A stretch of 64,000 nt of DNA from contig CAZSAK010000016.1 in NCBI GenBank assembly GCA_964605155.1, forward strand, positions 5,511 to 69,510, in the 5' to 3' direction. Positions within the stretch are counted from its first letter, which is position 1. Every line of letters begins with the position of its first letter. The notes under the pieces are model-generated. The model worked only from the letters and a program-made list of their open reading frames with translations. It ran no database searches and was not told the origin of the DNA. This document shows positions 44,005-53,958 of the stretch, in pieces. The DNA is from CAZSAK01 sp964605155. Lineage in GTDB: Bacteria > Pseudomonadota > Gammaproteobacteria > SZUA-140. Both the position numbers and the translations under genes were made by a program.

Positions 44005-44339
44005 ACCGCCGCAGTTATGGACTACGCGCCTGGATACTACAACGTCTGAGCGCGGTTTATATGACAGTCTACCTGCTGTTTTTCATCTTGCATGTCAGTA
44101 CGAATCCTCCGCAGTCCTATGTCGCATGGCATGGCTGGATGGCAGGGCCAGTCATCAGTCTGGCGACCGCCCTGTTTTTCATTGCCATACTTGTGCATGC
44201 CTGGGTGGGGATACGTGATGTGATCATGGATTATGTCAAACCCCCTGCACTACGCTTCAGCCTGTTGTCATTGATTGGTATGGTGCTGCTGATCTGCGGT
44301 TTATGGGTGTTGAGAATCTTGATCCAGGTGAGCCAGTGA
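44001..44339 (+). CDS. sdhD: succinate dehydrogenase membrane anchor subunit SdhD
   Basis: A 112-residue three-helix protein from ATG 44001. The first helix carries [18 protein letters not shown], the second [23 protein letters not shown] with the conserved His, and then [10 protein letters not shown] with the quinone-site Asp-Tyr. A longer frame from 43947 lies inside sdhC and is not used. The ATGA overlap with sdhC and the GTGA overlap with sdhA show tight coupling. Confidence 0.94.
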   Translation: MNRRSYGLRAWILQRLSAVYMTVYLLFFILHVSTNPPQSYVAWHGWMAGPVISLATALFFIAILVHAWVGIRDVIMDYVKPPALRFSLLSLIGMVLLICGLWVLRILIQVSQ

Positions 44340-46114
44340 ACCAGGATGTCAACAAGGTGGATAGGCGTCGCTTTGACACCCTGGTGATCGGTGCAGGCGG
44401 CGGGGGCTTGCGCGCCGCGCTTCAGCTGGCACAGGCCGATGCCGCCGTCGCCGTAGTATCGAAGGTGTTTCCGACCCGTTCACACACGGTTGCCGCCCAG
44501 GGTGGTATGAACGCCGCATTGGCGAATGTACTGCCGGATAACTGGCACTGGCACATGTATGACACGGTCAAGGGCAGTGATTACCTTGGTGACCAGGATG
44601 CCATCGAATACATGTGCCGTGCCGCATCCCGACTCGTGATTGAACTGGAGCATTTCGGAGTTCCGTTTTCCCGCCTTGAGAACGGCAGTATCTATCAGCG
44701 CCCTTTTGGTGGACAAAGCCAGAACTTTGGAGGTGAGCAGGCGGCCCGCACGTGTGCTGCCGCGGACCGAACCGGCCATGCCATCCTGCATGCCTTGTAT
44801 CAGCAGAATATCCGTGCCAAGACACATTTTTTTGATGAATATTTCGCCGTCGACCTTATCAAGGATCAACAGAATTTCATCCTCGGCGCCGTAGTCATCA
44901 GCATTGAAACAGGACAACCGCTGATCATAGAGGCCAAGACCACATTGCTGGCGACCGGTGGCGCGGGTCAGTTATACCGTACCAACACCAATGCCAGAAT
45001 CAATACCGGTGACGGCATGGCTATGGCGTTGCGTGCTGGTATACCGCTGCAGGATATGGAATTTGTACAGTTCCATCCCACCGGTATCGCCGGTAAAGGG
45101 ATGTTGATCTCGGAAGGCGCTCGCGGCGAAGGCGGTTACCTGATCAATAAGGATGGTGAACGTTTTATGGAACGTTATGCTCCCCATGCCAAGGATCTTG
45201 CAAGCCGGGATGTTGTGAGCCGGGCGATTGCAACCGAGGTCAGGGAAGGGCGAGGATGTGGTCCCAATGGCGACCATGTCTTGTTGAAACTGACCCATCT
45301 GGATGCGGATGTCATTCTCAAACGGTTGCCCGGTATCCGGGATCTGTCCATGACCTTTGCCCACGTAGACCCCATCAACAAATCCATTCCGGTTGCACCT
45401 ACGGCTCATTATACAATGGGTGGTATCCCGACCAATCGTTACGGCCAGGTGGTGGTGCCAGAGTTCCAGGGCGCCGAAGAACCCATTCCGGGGCTCTATG
45501 CGGTGGGTGAGTGCGCCTGTGTCTCGGTTCATGGTGCCAATCGATTGGGGGGGAATTCCCTGCTGGATATCGTAGTGTTCGGCCGCGCCGCAGGCAATCA
45601 TATCATCGAATTCCTGGGTGAAACCCGCTATCACCGTGTACTCGATCAGGACAGCGTGGACCGCGCCCTTGAACACCTGGCCCGCTGGGATCTAAAGGGT
45701 GACGGAGAATCGGTCGATGACCTGCGTAATGAGTTGCAACGCACCATGGAGGATTATTGCAGTGTGTTTCGTGACCATGACGTACTCGATGAGGGTATCA
45801 GCAAGGTGCTGGATATCAGTCGACGATTAGAGGATGTACGTTTAAAGGATCATAGCAGTGTGTTCAATACGGCGAGGATCGAGGCGCTGGAGCTGGAAAA
45901 TCTTGTAGACGTAGCCTGTGCCGCCGTGAACTCGGCGTTTGCACGTCAGGAAAGCCGTGGGGCCCATTCGCGTATCGATTATCCGGAGCGAGATGACAAG
46001 CACTGGATGAAGCATACGCTCTATTTCAAGGAAGGACATCAACTTGATTACAAGCCGGTACGCATGAAACCATTAACCGTAGAGGCCTTTCCCCCCAAGG
46101 CAAGGATTTACTAG
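44336..46114 (+). CDS. sdhA: succinate dehydrogenase flavoprotein subunit SdhA
   Basis: A 592-residue flavoprotein. GTG 44336 overlaps the sdhD stop as GTGA, and the resulting N-terminus [20 protein letters not shown] is usual; an ATG at 44303 lies inside sdhD. The dinucleotide-binding motif is [11 protein letters not shown]. The FAD-linking His is in [14 protein letters not shown]. The substrate site is in [20 protein letters not shown], with the active-site Arg. The C-terminal [12 protein letters not shown] is normal. It oxidises succinate to fumarate in the TCA cycle. Confidence 0.96.
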   Translation: MNQDVNKVDRRRFDTLVIGAGGGGLRAALQLAQADAAVAVVSKVFPTRSHTVAAQGGMNAALANVLPDNWHWHMYDTVKGSDYLGDQDAIEYMCRAASRLVIELEHFGVPFSRLENGSIYQRPFGGQSQNFGGEQAARTCAAADRTGHAILHALYQQNIRAKTHFFDEYFAVDLIKDQQNFILGAVVISIETGQPLIIEAKTTLLATGGAGQLYRTNTNARINTGDGMAMALRAGIPLQDMEFVQFHPTGIAGKGMLISEGARGEGGYLINKDGERFMERYAPHAKDLASRDVVSRAIATEVREGRGCGPNGDHVLLKLTHLDADVILKRLPGIRDLSMTFAHVDPINKSIPVAPTAHYTMGGIPTNRYGQVVVPEFQGAEEPIPGLYAVGECACVSVHGANRLGGNSLLDIVVFGRAAGNHIIEFLGETRYHRVLDQDSVDRALEHLARWDLKGDGESVDDLRNELQRTMEDYCSVFRDHDVLDEGISKVLDISRRLEDVRLKDHSSVFNTARIEALELENLVDVACAAVNSAFARQESRGAHSRIDYPERDDKHWMKHTLYFKEGHQLDYKPVRMKPLTVEAFPPKARIY

Positions 46115-46116
46115 TT

Positions 46117-46821
46117 ATGTCGACCGTTCATCTGTCTGTCTACCGATACAATCCCGAGAGCGATAGTGAGCCCTATATGCAGGACTACGAACTATCGGGG
46201 GTTACCCCCGATACGATGGTCCTGGACGCAATGATCCGTATCAAGGCCCAGGATGAAACCCTGAGTTTCAGGCGTTCCTGCGGCGAGGGTGTGTGTGGAT
46301 CTGATGCAATCAACATCAATGGCAGAAACAGCCTGGGGTGTATTACACCCTTGTCCATCCTGAAACAGCCCGTTGAAATCCGACCTTTGCCAGGCATGTC
46401 GGTTATCCGCGACCTGGTAGTCGATATGGAGCCTTTTTACCGGCAATACCGTGCGGTACAACCGTATCTGAAAATCAAGGATCCCATCCCGGAGGTAGAA
46501 TTCAGGCAATCCCCCGAGCAGCGCGAACGTCTGGACGGCCTGTATGAATGTATCCTGTGCGGTTGTTGCTCCACTGCCTGTCCATCCTTTTGGTGGAATC
46601 CGGACAAGTTTCTGGGTCCCGCAGCCTTGTTGCAGTCCTACAGATTCCTTGCGGACAGTCGCGATCAGGCCGGCGAAGAACGCCTTAACGCCCTGGAAGA
46701 TTCATATAAACTTTTTCGGTGCCATACCATCATGAATTGTGTCCAGGTCTGTCCAAAAGGACTTAATCCGACCAAGGCCATTGGCGAGATCAAACAAATG
46801 ATGGTCAAACAATTGATCTGA
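46117..46821 (+). CDS. sdhB: succinate dehydrogenase iron-sulfur subunit SdhB
   Basis: A 234-residue subunit carrying three clusters. The [2Fe-2S] Cys are in RRSCGEGVCGSDA and LGC; the [4Fe-4S] ligands are in CILCGCCSTACP; the [3Fe-4S] ligands are in CHTIMNCVQVCPKGLNP. It passes electrons from SdhA to the quinone site. Two bases separate it from sdhA. sdhE follows after 55 bp. Confidence 0.96.
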   Translation: MSTVHLSVYRYNPESDSEPYMQDYELSGVTPDTMVLDAMIRIKAQDETLSFRRSCGEGVCGSDAININGRNSLGCITPLSILKQPVEIRPLPGMSVIRDLVVDMEPFYRQYRAVQPYLKIKDPIPEVEFRQSPEQRERLDGLYECILCGCCSTACPSFWWNPDKFLGPAALLQSYRFLADSRDQAGEERLNALEDSYKLFRCHTIMNCVQVCPKGLNPTKAIGEIKQMMVKQLI

Positions 46822-46876
46822 AAGATCTACGGGGCAACTTACCGAGCGATGACAGCAAATCACGGTTCATCAGGCT

Positions 46877-47137
46877 ATGACTGAATCTGATACTAAAATT
46901 CTTCGATCACGACTTTATTGGCAGTGCCGTCGCGGCATGCGTGAGTTGGACATTGTTTTACAGGATTTTATGGAAACCTGCTATGAGTCAATGTCTGAAG
47001 CGGATATTCGTTCATTTCAGGATTTACTCAATTACCCCGATGCCCTGTTGCTTGAGTATGTCATGGGTCGTATGCAACCGAGTGACCAGGCCCTGGCCGA
47101 TGTCGTCTCAAGAATCCGCTCCGACACTCCTAATTAG
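46877..47137 (+). CDS. sdhE: FAD assembly factor SdhE
   Basis: An 86-residue helical protein with the flavinylation motif RRGMRELDIVLQDFM. It promotes covalent FAD attachment to SdhA. The gene order sdhB-sdhE directly after the complex genes supports the role. Its 3' end overlaps the next gene by 38 bases. In E. coli it was formerly YgfY/CptB and was described as antitoxin of YgfX. Confidence 0.93.
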   Translation: MTESDTKILRSRLYWQCRRGMRELDIVLQDFMETCYESMSEADIRSFQDLLNYPDALLLEYVMGRMQPSDQALADVVSRIRSDTPN

Positions 47138-47549
47138 GCCGCGTCGCTCAGCTATCCTCACAGGGTTTATTATCCTGACCCACGGTCTTGCGCTTGCCTG
47201 CCTGTTGGTGTCCCTGCCGCTCTGGGTGGGTGCATTGGCTGCAATCGGAGTCGTATACAGTCTTGTTTATACGCTCAATCGCCATGCGCTGATGACGGCC
47301 GATGATGCTATTACAGAACTAGCCTGGGAAGGTAATGGCGATTGGTTATTGGTATTACGAAATGGGATGCGAATCAGTGCACAATTACTGCGGTCAGCCT
47401 ACCTGCATGCCGGACTGGTGGTATTGAACTTTGTCCTGAACGGGCGTAATCGATCTATCATATTGTTACCGGATACACTGGATCCCGATACTTTCAGGCG
47501 GCTGAGGGTACGTTTACAACTGCATCATTACAAGGTTACCGATCAGTAA
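47100..47549 (+). CDS. ygfX: YgfX/CptA-like membrane protein
   Basis: The frame opens inside sdhE; the ATG at 47100 gives 149 residues, with RPRRSAILTGFIILTHGLAL and LWVGALAAIGVVYSLVYTL as two membrane helices. A soluble C-terminal domain has WEGNGDWLLVLRNGMRI and SIILLPDTLDPDTFRRLR. Pattern and position match YgfX (CptA), which in E. coli forms an operon with SdhE and was reported to inhibit FtsZ and MreB polymerisation as a toxin; that role is debated. It is convergent with nadB, 12 bp apart. Confidence 0.82.
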   Translation: MSSQESAPTLLIRPRRSAILTGFIILTHGLALACLLVSLPLWVGALAAIGVVYSLVYTLNRHALMTADDAITELAWEGNGDWLLVLRNGMRISAQLLRSAYLHAGLVVLNFVLNGRNRSIILLPDTLDPDTFRRLRVRLQLHHYKVTDQ

Positions 47550-47561
47550 TCGCCCGTCTAT

Positions 47562-49205
47562 TTATGCAGATTGGCGTTCTACTGCCCATCTTCCGGCAAG
47601 ATAGTTAGCGGGCATAAGGATGGTGTTTGTCGCGGGTTGCCGTTGATCCGGTTCTGGATAATCCAGTGTGTAATGCAGACCCCGACTCTCCTTGCGTTGT
47701 ATGGCGCTGCGTATGATCAAGTCCGCGACAATGACCAGATTGCGTAATTCAATCAGATCGCTCGTGACCCTGAAGTTACTGTAATACTCCGCAATTTCCT
47801 GTAATAACAGATCCGTGCGATGTTTTGCCCGTTGCAACCTTTTATTCGTTCGTACGATGCCGACATAGTCCCACATAAAACGACGCAGTTCGTCCCAGTT
47901 ATGGGTAACGACCACTTCTTCATCGGAATCCGTTACGCGGCTTTCATCCCATGGTGGCAATTCACCTGGTAGCGGGTAATTCTGTAATTGATGCAGAATA
48001 TCAAGACTGGCGGATTCGGCGAACACAATACATTCCAGCAGGGAATTACTGGCCATCCTGTTCGCGCCATGCAGCCCGGTAAAGGCCATTTCGCCGACGG
48101 CATAGAGACCTTCAATATCCGTGCGGCCGTGGATATCGGTCATCACTCCGCCACACAGATAATGAGCCGCGGGTACCACGGGGATGGGTTTTTTGGTGAT
48201 GTCATAACCAAATTCCAGACAACGTTTATAGACATTGGGAAAATGCTGCCTGATAAAATCAGCAGGCTTATGACTGATATCGAGATAAACACATTTCTCG
48301 CCCAGCCGTTTCATCTCATGATCGATGGCGCGGGCGACAATATCCCGAGGGGCCAACTCCCCGCGTGTATCGAATGACTTCATGAAGGGGATGCCATCCG
48401 GTAACAGCAGTTTACCGCCTTCACCCCGCACCGCTTCTGTAATCAGAAATGATTTGGCCTGAGGATGGTACAGACAGGTCGGATGGAACTGGATAAATTC
48501 CATATTAGCGACACGACATCCCGCCCGCCAGGCCATGGCAATACCGTCGCCGTTTGCAACATCGGGATTACTGGTATAAAGATAGACCTTGCCGGCACCA
48601 CCGGTCGCGAGGATAACATGTCGGGCGCTGAACACATCGACCTTGTGCAAGCCCTGGTCGAGAACATAGGCGCCCAGGCAGCGATTAACGTTAAAACCCA
48701 TCTTGTTTCCAGTAATCAAATCGATAGCGATATGATTTTCGAATATGTCTATATTGGTATGTTCACGTGCCTGTTGTGCCAAGGTTTTTTCGATAGCTCT
48801 GCCAGTGGCATCGGCGGAGTGGATGATACGCCGGTGGCTGTGTCCGCCTTCGCGGGTAAGATGGAATTCATTGCCGCCGTTGGCCTGCAGATCGCGGGTA
48901 AAGGGTACCCCGTGATCGATCAGCCATTGGGCGCACGTCCTGGCGTGGTTGACGGTGTAGGTTACGACGTCACTGTCGCATAGACCGGCACCGGCATTCA
49001 GGGTATCCTCGATATGTGATTCGATGGAATCATGCTTGTCTAGCGCTACCGAAATTCCTCCCTGGGCGTATAATGTCGAACTTTCCGTCAGGGAAGTCTT
49101 TGAAATCAGGGCGATATGCGCATGGTCGGCAAGGCGCAGGGCCAGGCACAGTCCTGCTGCGCCGCTACCGACAATCAGGACATCATGATGGTACTGGATA
49201 CTCAT
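47562..49205 (-). CDS. nadB: L-aspartate oxidase NadB
   Basis: A 547-residue flavoprotein of NAD synthesis that oxidises L-aspartate to iminoaspartate. The FAD-binding motif is [35 protein letters not shown] and FHPTCLYHP follow the flavin and substrate sites. The C-terminus has [14 protein letters not shown]. It is structurally related to SdhA, which explains similar motifs. The gene is divergent from rpoE, as in Pseudomonas and related genera. Confidence 0.95.
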   Translation of the reverse strand: MSIQYHHDVLIVGSGAAGLCLALRLADHAHIALISKTSLTESSTLYAQGGISVALDKHDSIESHIEDTLNAGAGLCDSDVVTYTVNHARTCAQWLIDHGVPFTRDLQANGGNEFHLTREGGHSHRRIIHSADATGRAIEKTLAQQAREHTNIDIFENHIAIDLITGNKMGFNVNRCLGAYVLDQGLHKVDVFSARHVILATGGAGKVYLYTSNPDVANGDGIAMAWRAGCRVANMEFIQFHPTCLYHPQAKSFLITEAVRGEGGKLLLPDGIPFMKSFDTRGELAPRDIVARAIDHEMKRLGEKCVYLDISHKPADFIRQHFPNVYKRCLEFGYDITKKPIPVVPAAHYLCGGVMTDIHGRTDIEGLYAVGEMAFTGLHGANRMASNSLLECIVFAESASLDILHQLQNYPLPGELPPWDESRVTDSDEEVVVTHNWDELRRFMWDYVGIVRTNKRLQRAKHRTDLLLQEIAEYYSNFRVTSDLIELRNLVIVADLIIRSAIQRKESRGLHYTLDYPEPDQRQPATNTILMPANYLAGRWAVERQSA

Positions 49206-49331
49206 ATAGTGTGTGTCCTATAACAGCACGTATTTATTTGATAATTTACGGTCTTAAACACCGCGTTATCGAGAGTATTGCTAGAGGCGCGCTAAATAGT
49301 TATATATAATCGTAAAAAGGCTAAAATCGCT

Positions 49332-49358
49332 GAACTTTACCAACTATATATTGTCTAT
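49332..49358 (+). promoter_or_regulatory. sigma-E-type promoter of rpoE
   Basis: GAACTT (49332-49337), a 16-base spacer, then TCTAT (49354-49358). The -35 is the exact sigma-E/AlgU consensus and the spacing is exact; the -10 matches TCTGA in three bases. It lies 48 bp upstream of rpoE, implying that RpoE transcribes its own operon. Confidence 0.7.
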
Positions 49359-49405
49359 GAATATTAGCAAAGGGATTTGCTCCCTTGCGAGAGGGGTTTG
49401 CCCGG

Positions 49406-49981
49406 ATGGGCGAGAGTAATGTCGATCAGCATCTTGTTGAACGTGTACAAAAGGGTGATAAACAGGCATTTGATGTCCTTGTACGTAAATATCAACATAA
49501 ACTGGTAAAACTGATCTTGCGTTATGTTCATGATCCTGATGAAGTTATGGACGTCGCCCAGGAAGCCTTTATCAAGGCCTACCGTGCTCTCCCCGGATTT
49601 CGCGGAGACAGTGCGTTCTATACCTGGCTATACAGAATTGCCATCAATACGGCCAAGAATCACCTTATATCGCAAGGACGCCGGCCGCCCGACGAGGATA
49701 TTAATGTCGAGGATGCTGAACAAATGGAGGCAGATTCTGGTCTAAAGGAATATGCGACACCGGAGCATCTGCTCGCCAAGGATCAGGTTGAGGCAACGGT
49801 GTATGAGGCGATAGAAAACCTGCCTGATGATTTACGGACCGCGATAACATTACGTGAATTAGAAGGCCTGAGTTATGAGGAGATAGCTGAAGCGATGGGT
49901 TGTCCTGTTGGAACTGTACGTTCCAGGATTTTCAGGGCAAGAGAAGTCATTAACAACAAGCTTAAACCGTTTTTGGATTAA
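49406..49981 (+). CDS. rpoE: RNA polymerase sigma factor RpoE (AlgU)
   Basis: A 191-residue ECF sigma factor that controls envelope stress genes. Region 2 is FDVLVRKYQHKLVKLILRY and VMDVAQEAFIKAYRALPGFR; region 4 is LRTAITLRELEGLSYEEIAE and VGTVRSRIFRAREVI. The start is ATG 49406, with GAGGGG before it; an upstream TTG gives seven more residues. It heads the rpoE-rseA-rseB-rseC-degP operon. Confidence 0.95.
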   Translation: MGESNVDQHLVERVQKGDKQAFDVLVRKYQHKLVKLILRYVHDPDEVMDVAQEAFIKAYRALPGFRGDSAFYTWLYRIAINTAKNHLISQGRRPPDEDINVEDAEQMEADSGLKEYATPEHLLAKDQVEATVYEAIENLPDDLRTAITLRELEGLSYEEIAEAMGCPVGTVRSRIFRAREVINNKLKPFLD

Positions 49982-50007
49982 GGTTGGCTTAGAAAGTGGT
50001 GGAAGAT

Positions 50008-50652
50008 ATGAGCAAGAATTCAGCTGAAGAAGTATCCATGTTGATGGATGACGAGGTCGATGAGTTTAGCAGGGTTCGTATCGTTAACAGATTGCGAGAT
50101 GATGCCTACATGAAGTCCTGTTGGGAGCGTTACCATCTCATTGGCGAAGCCTTGCGTAACAACCTCCCTGATGTAATCAATCCAGACCTTCCTGATCGAA
50201 TAGCCAACTTCCTGCGTAACGAGCCCGACCACCATACTGAAACGCCCCGATCCACGACTGCCGCACGACCCCGCAAGGCAATGACCGGCATGGCGCTCGC
50301 TGCATCCCTCGCTGTTGTGGCGGTGGTCGGACTGCTCCAGATAACCAGGCAGGATGAATCACCTCTTCAGCAGGTAGCGACGACGCAGGATAACACCACT
50401 CTTCCATCACCCAATGTGGAGCTCGCAACGACGTCCCAGGAACAGACCGTGGCTTCACTGCCAGTTACGAGACAACCGGTCACGAGACAAACCGTGGATT
50501 TTCGAATCAAACAGGCTGAAACAAATCGCCAGGTTGTGGACACAACCCTGTATGATTATTTGATGCATCATAACGAGTATACCGCCACGATGCCGGTGCA
50601 GGCAGGCATGATTCCCTATGCCAGGGTGGTCGGCTACGCCTCGGATGAATGA
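50008..50652 (+). CDS. rseA: anti-sigma-E factor RseA (MucA-like)
   Basis: About 214 residues. The cytoplasmic anti-sigma domain (residues 1-70: LMDDEVDEFSRVRIVNRL and CWERYHLIGEALR) binds RpoE. The membrane helix is GMALAASLAVVAVVGLLQI (about 95-113). The periplasmic part, about 100 residues, binds RseB and is cut by site-1 protease DegS-like and RseP enzymes on stress. ATG 50008 follows GTGGAAG; a GTG at 49996 is possible. It is 26 bp downstream of rpoE. Confidence 0.9.
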   Translation: MSKNSAEEVSMLMDDEVDEFSRVRIVNRLRDDAYMKSCWERYHLIGEALRNNLPDVINPDLPDRIANFLRNEPDHHTETPRSTTAARPRKAMTGMALAASLAVVAVVGLLQITRQDESPLQQVATTQDNTTLPSPNVELATTSQEQTVASLPVTRQPVTRQTVDFRIKQAETNRQVVDTTLYDYLMHHNEYTATMPVQAGMIPYARVVGYASDE

Positions 50653-50896
50653 TGTCAAAGTGAATTTCGACAATTGAAGCAGGGGATAACCGGTACGTAT
50701 TAGACAATACCGCGTTTATTTTATCTCCTTTCATGAAATAGATAAGTTATTCGCGTTGGATCCCCCTTTAGTGGTGAGCTTCATTCATGATAATAATCAT
50801 CGACAAGCCATATCCCCCCCGCCATGCCTGCTCGCGTTCCGTGACGTATCAAGGCTCAAATAAAATACGTCGCATTTGCGAACCAGTAAGTTCGAA

Positions 50897-51892
50897 ATGA
50901 TGTTTAAACCCCTGTCCCGAATCATCCCGATCATACTTCTTGCCGTCACATCCAGTATAGCGTATGCATCAGAAAACAAGGATGATGCGGCTTCCTGGCT
51001 GATCAGGATGTCCCAGGCGATGAATACGAAAAGTTACAGTGGAACTTTCGTGTATCAGAGCCTTGGTTTGCCGATGGTGGCAATGAAGATCCTGAGGGTG
51101 AATGATGAAAATGGCCCTCGCGAGCGGTTGATACTGCTGAACGGAGGACAGGGAGAGGTCATTCGGAACCATGATGGCGTAACCTGCAAGTTACCAAACT
51201 CGAATCCTATGGTGATGAACAGACGAGGACCAAAAAAAGTCTTTCCTCCGAGGAATATCAATGTATTTAAACAGGCATCAGGCCTGTATTTACTATCGAT
51301 GAAACCGGCACACCAGGTTGCAGGAAGACACGCGCGACTGATCGAGATTATCCCGACGGATAATCTACGCTATGGATATCGTGTCTGGCTGGATAAAGAA
51401 ACCGGGCTGTTGTTGAGATCACAGTTAATTGGTACGTCAGGCAAGATACTGGAACAATTAATGTACACATCCATTGACGTTTACGACGACGCACCGGATA
51501 TACTTAACCGGGAAATACCTGTACAGGTGGTCGCGGATGATCGAGATAAATCTATCGAATTTTCCAAACCTATTGATGGTGACGCTCATACATGGCAGGT
51601 TAATAACCTTCCTAAAGGGTTTGAGCTGGCGGAACGTAACAAGGAATCATTTCAAAAACACAAGCAGTTCGAGCATCTGGTTTATACCGACGGGCTCGCA
51701 TCAGTTTCTGTATTCATTGAAAAAGGGAACGATCAACCGTCATTTATTGGAGAATCGCATATGGGTGGGATAACAGCATACAGCAGCGTGGTGGATAAGC
51801 ATCGTGTAACAGTTGTCGGAGAGGTCCCAATCGAAACATTGAAGATGATGAGCAGCGCTGTCAGTTACACAGCGGCTGATTTGCGCAGATGA
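50897..51892 (+). CDS. rseB: sigma-E regulatory protein RseB (MucB)
   Basis: A 331-residue periplasmic protein with signal peptide (RIIPIILLAVTSSIAYA). The MucB/RseB fold has a lipoprotein-localisation (LolA/B)-like N-domain (SYSGTFVYQSLGLPMVAMK) and a C-domain from about residue 215. RseB covers the RseA periplasmic region and senses misplaced lipopolysaccharide. The stop overlaps the rseC start as ATGA. A TTG at 50876 is an alternative start. Confidence 0.92.
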   Translation: MMFKPLSRIIPIILLAVTSSIAYASENKDDAASWLIRMSQAMNTKSYSGTFVYQSLGLPMVAMKILRVNDENGPRERLILLNGGQGEVIRNHDGVTCKLPNSNPMVMNRRGPKKVFPPRNINVFKQASGLYLLSMKPAHQVAGRHARLIEIIPTDNLRYGYRVWLDKETGLLLRSQLIGTSGKILEQLMYTSIDVYDDAPDILNREIPVQVVADDRDKSIEFSKPIDGDAHTWQVNNLPKGFELAERNKESFQKHKQFEHLVYTDGLASVSVFIEKGNDQPSFIGESHMGGITAYSSVVDKHRVTVVGEVPIETLKMMSSAVSYTAADLRR

Positions 51893-52374
51893 TCGAGGAA
51901 AAAGGCAAGATAATAGACGTTCAGGATGATATGGCGTTGGTTGAAATTCAGCGTAAATCGGTATGTCATACATGTTCGTTGAACAAGGGATGCGGAACGG
52001 GTGTGATTTCCAGTATGATCGGGAACAAGAGATTCCGGTTTTCCGTGTATAATTCCATAAATGCAGCTGTCGGAGATAACGTCACTATTGGAATCGAGGA
52101 CGACCTGTTATTAAAAAGTTCGTTTGCAGTGTATATTACACCGTTGTTACTGATGTTTATCGGTGCCTGGTCGGGAACTTATGTGGCCAATCTGTTCACG
52201 ATGGCATCTTCGGAAGGAATATCGGTGATATTCGGCATGTTGGGCCTGGCTTTAGGTTTTGTATGGTTGAAACGCTATTCAGAGAAAATCAGGAATGATG
52301 ATCGCTATCGCCCTATCTTATTGGGATGCCGGCCTGATATTGATGTTATAGCCCCGCCAAATTCCGTTAATTAA
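51889..52374 (+). CDS. rseC: RseC/MucC-like membrane protein
   Basis: A 161-residue protein. The N-terminal cytoplasmic part has the Cys cluster SVCHTCSLNKGCGTG, a possible metal or Fe-S site. Two membrane helices follow (SSFAVYITPLLLMFIGAWSG and GISVIFGMLGLALGFVWL). RseC is a positive regulator of sigma-E in E. coli and is related to the SoxR-reducing complex; RnfC-linked roles are known. It overlaps rseB by 4 bases. Confidence 0.9.
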   Translation: MIEEKGKIIDVQDDMALVEIQRKSVCHTCSLNKGCGTGVISSMIGNKRFRFSVYNSINAAVGDNVTIGIEDDLLLKSSFAVYITPLLLMFIGAWSGTYVANLFTMASSEGISVIFGMLGLALGFVWLKRYSEKIRNDDRYRPILLGCRPDIDVIAPPNSVN

Positions 52375-52408
52375 TAATTCAATATTTTTCTGTTTATCAG
52401 GAGTAATC

Positions 52409-53842
52409 ATGAGTCATTTTGTCAAGGTGAAACCTTTATTTTTTGTTGCTACCGTATTCTTGTTTTTTGGGACGTTCAATGCGGATGTCAGGGCTGCAGT
52501 CAGTGGATTACCCAACTTTACCTCTCTTATTGAGCAGAGCAGTGCGGCCGTTGTAAATATCAGTACTACACAAAAAATCAAGCGGAGTCAGGGTATGTCA
52601 CCACATGGCGGAATGCCGGATACTCCATTTGATGATTTTTTCAGGCGGTTTTTTGGTGATGAAGGCGACGACCTGAGAGAATATGATGTCAATTCACTTG
52701 GGTCGGGTTTTATCATTTCCAAGGATGGCTATGTATTGACCAATTATCATGTCATCAAGGATGCAGATGAAATCATTGTCCGTCTAAGTGACAGGCGCGA
52801 ACTTGTTGCCGAAGTTATCGGTTCGGACAAGCGTAGCGATATTGCCTTGCTAAAAATCGACGCCGACAATGATTTGCCCGTCGCAAAAATCGGCAGATCG
52901 AAGGATCTGAAAGTCGGCGAATGGGTGCTGGCAATCGGATCCCCATTCGGTTTCGACCATACCGCAACCGCCGGTATCGTCAGCGCCAAGGAACGCAATC
53001 TGCCGAATGAAAATTACGTACCTTTTATCCAGACTGATGTTGCGATAAATCCCGGAAATTCCGGTGGGCCCTTGTATTCCATGGATGGCGAGGTTGTTGG
53101 AGTTAACTCACAGATATACAGCCGTACCGGTGGATTTATGGGCTTATCATTCGCGATTCCCATTGATGTTGCAATGAACGTTGTCGAACAACTTAAAAAG
53201 ACGGGTTCGGTTACCCGTGGGTGGTTAGGCATACTTATTCAGGATGTCACTCGCGAGCTGGCCGAATCATTTGATATGCCTAAACCAACAGGAGCACTGG
53301 TGGCGAGGGTATTGCCCGACAGCCCCGCAAGTGATGCGGGTATCCAGGTCGGGGATATCATTGTGGAATTCAATGGTAAGGAAGTGATCAGTTCATCGAA
53401 TCTTCCGCCTATGGTCGGTATTATCGATGTTGGAGACAAGGTGAATGTCAAGATCATCCGTGACGGGAAGACCATTACCAAGACCGTCAAGATCGGTGAA
53501 CTGCCGCAGGAAGATGAGCTCGCCTTTGCCGGAGGCGATGAAGGCAAGAATGTCAGGGTAAAGCGGCTTGAGATTATGGTTTCCGACCTTGATGACGAGC
53601 AGAAAGACCAGTTGGAAGATGACAAATCCGGAGTCTACGTTGATGATGTCGCGAACGGTCCTGCATCCATGGCCGGACTGCGCAAGGGGGACATCATATT
53701 GATGATTGATAATAAAGATGTCAAGGATACCAAGGAATTCAAGGATCTCGTCGACGACCTTCCGGCAGATAAATCGGTGCCGTTACTGATACAACGGCGT
53801 GGAGGCCCGATATTCCTCGCGCTCAAAATCACAGAAGATTGA
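52409..53842 (+). CDS. degP: Do-family periplasmic serine protease/chaperone (DegP/MucD)
   Basis: A 477-residue protein with signal peptide (FFVATVFLFFGTFNADVRAA). The catalytic triad is His114 (NYHVIKD), Asp144 (RSDIALLK) and Ser218 (NPGNSGGPL). Two PDZ domains follow (GWLGILIQDVTRELAESF and later VDDVANGPASMAGLRKGDII). It degrades or folds damaged envelope proteins. It ends the sigma-E operon (MucD position) and is followed by a strong terminator. Confidence 0.95.
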   Translation: MSHFVKVKPLFFVATVFLFFGTFNADVRAAVSGLPNFTSLIEQSSAAVVNISTTQKIKRSQGMSPHGGMPDTPFDDFFRRFFGDEGDDLREYDVNSLGSGFIISKDGYVLTNYHVIKDADEIIVRLSDRRELVAEVIGSDKRSDIALLKIDADNDLPVAKIGRSKDLKVGEWVLAIGSPFGFDHTATAGIVSAKERNLPNENYVPFIQTDVAINPGNSGGPLYSMDGEVVGVNSQIYSRTGGFMGLSFAIPIDVAMNVVEQLKKTGSVTRGWLGILIQDVTRELAESFDMPKPTGALVARVLPDSPASDAGIQVGDIIVEFNGKEVISSSNLPPMVGIIDVGDKVNVKIIRDGKTITKTVKIGELPQEDELAFAGGDEGKNVRVKRLEIMVSDLDDEQKDQLEDDKSGVYVDDVANGPASMAGLRKGDIILMIDNKDVKDTKEFKDLVDDLPADKSVPLLIQRRGGPIFLALKITED

Positions 53843-53895
53843 TCTGGCCTGTATTTATACGCATACACAATTTATAAATCAGGTGTTTACTACAG

Positions 53896-53930
53896 AAGGG
53901 GGATTGTACAATCCCCCTTTTAATATTTTT
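53896..53930 (+). terminator. strong rho-independent terminator after degP
   Basis: AAGGGGGATTGT (53896-53907) and ACAATCCCCCTT (53908-53919) form a perfect 24-bp palindrome, so the hairpin has a 10-bp stem and 4-base loop. TTTTAATATTTTT follows. It separates the sigma-E operon from lepA. Confidence 0.85.
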
Positions 53931-53958
53931 GGGGTCCCGTATACATCATAATCAACAC

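Noticed and set aside
44972..45676. Long antisense frame inside sdhA
   Set aside because: A shadow of the SdhA coding frame; sdhA has full family motifs throughout.
46941..47099. Upstream extension of the ygfX frame inside sdhE
   Set aside because: The extra part is the shifted reading of sdhE; YgfX-like sequence begins after 47100.
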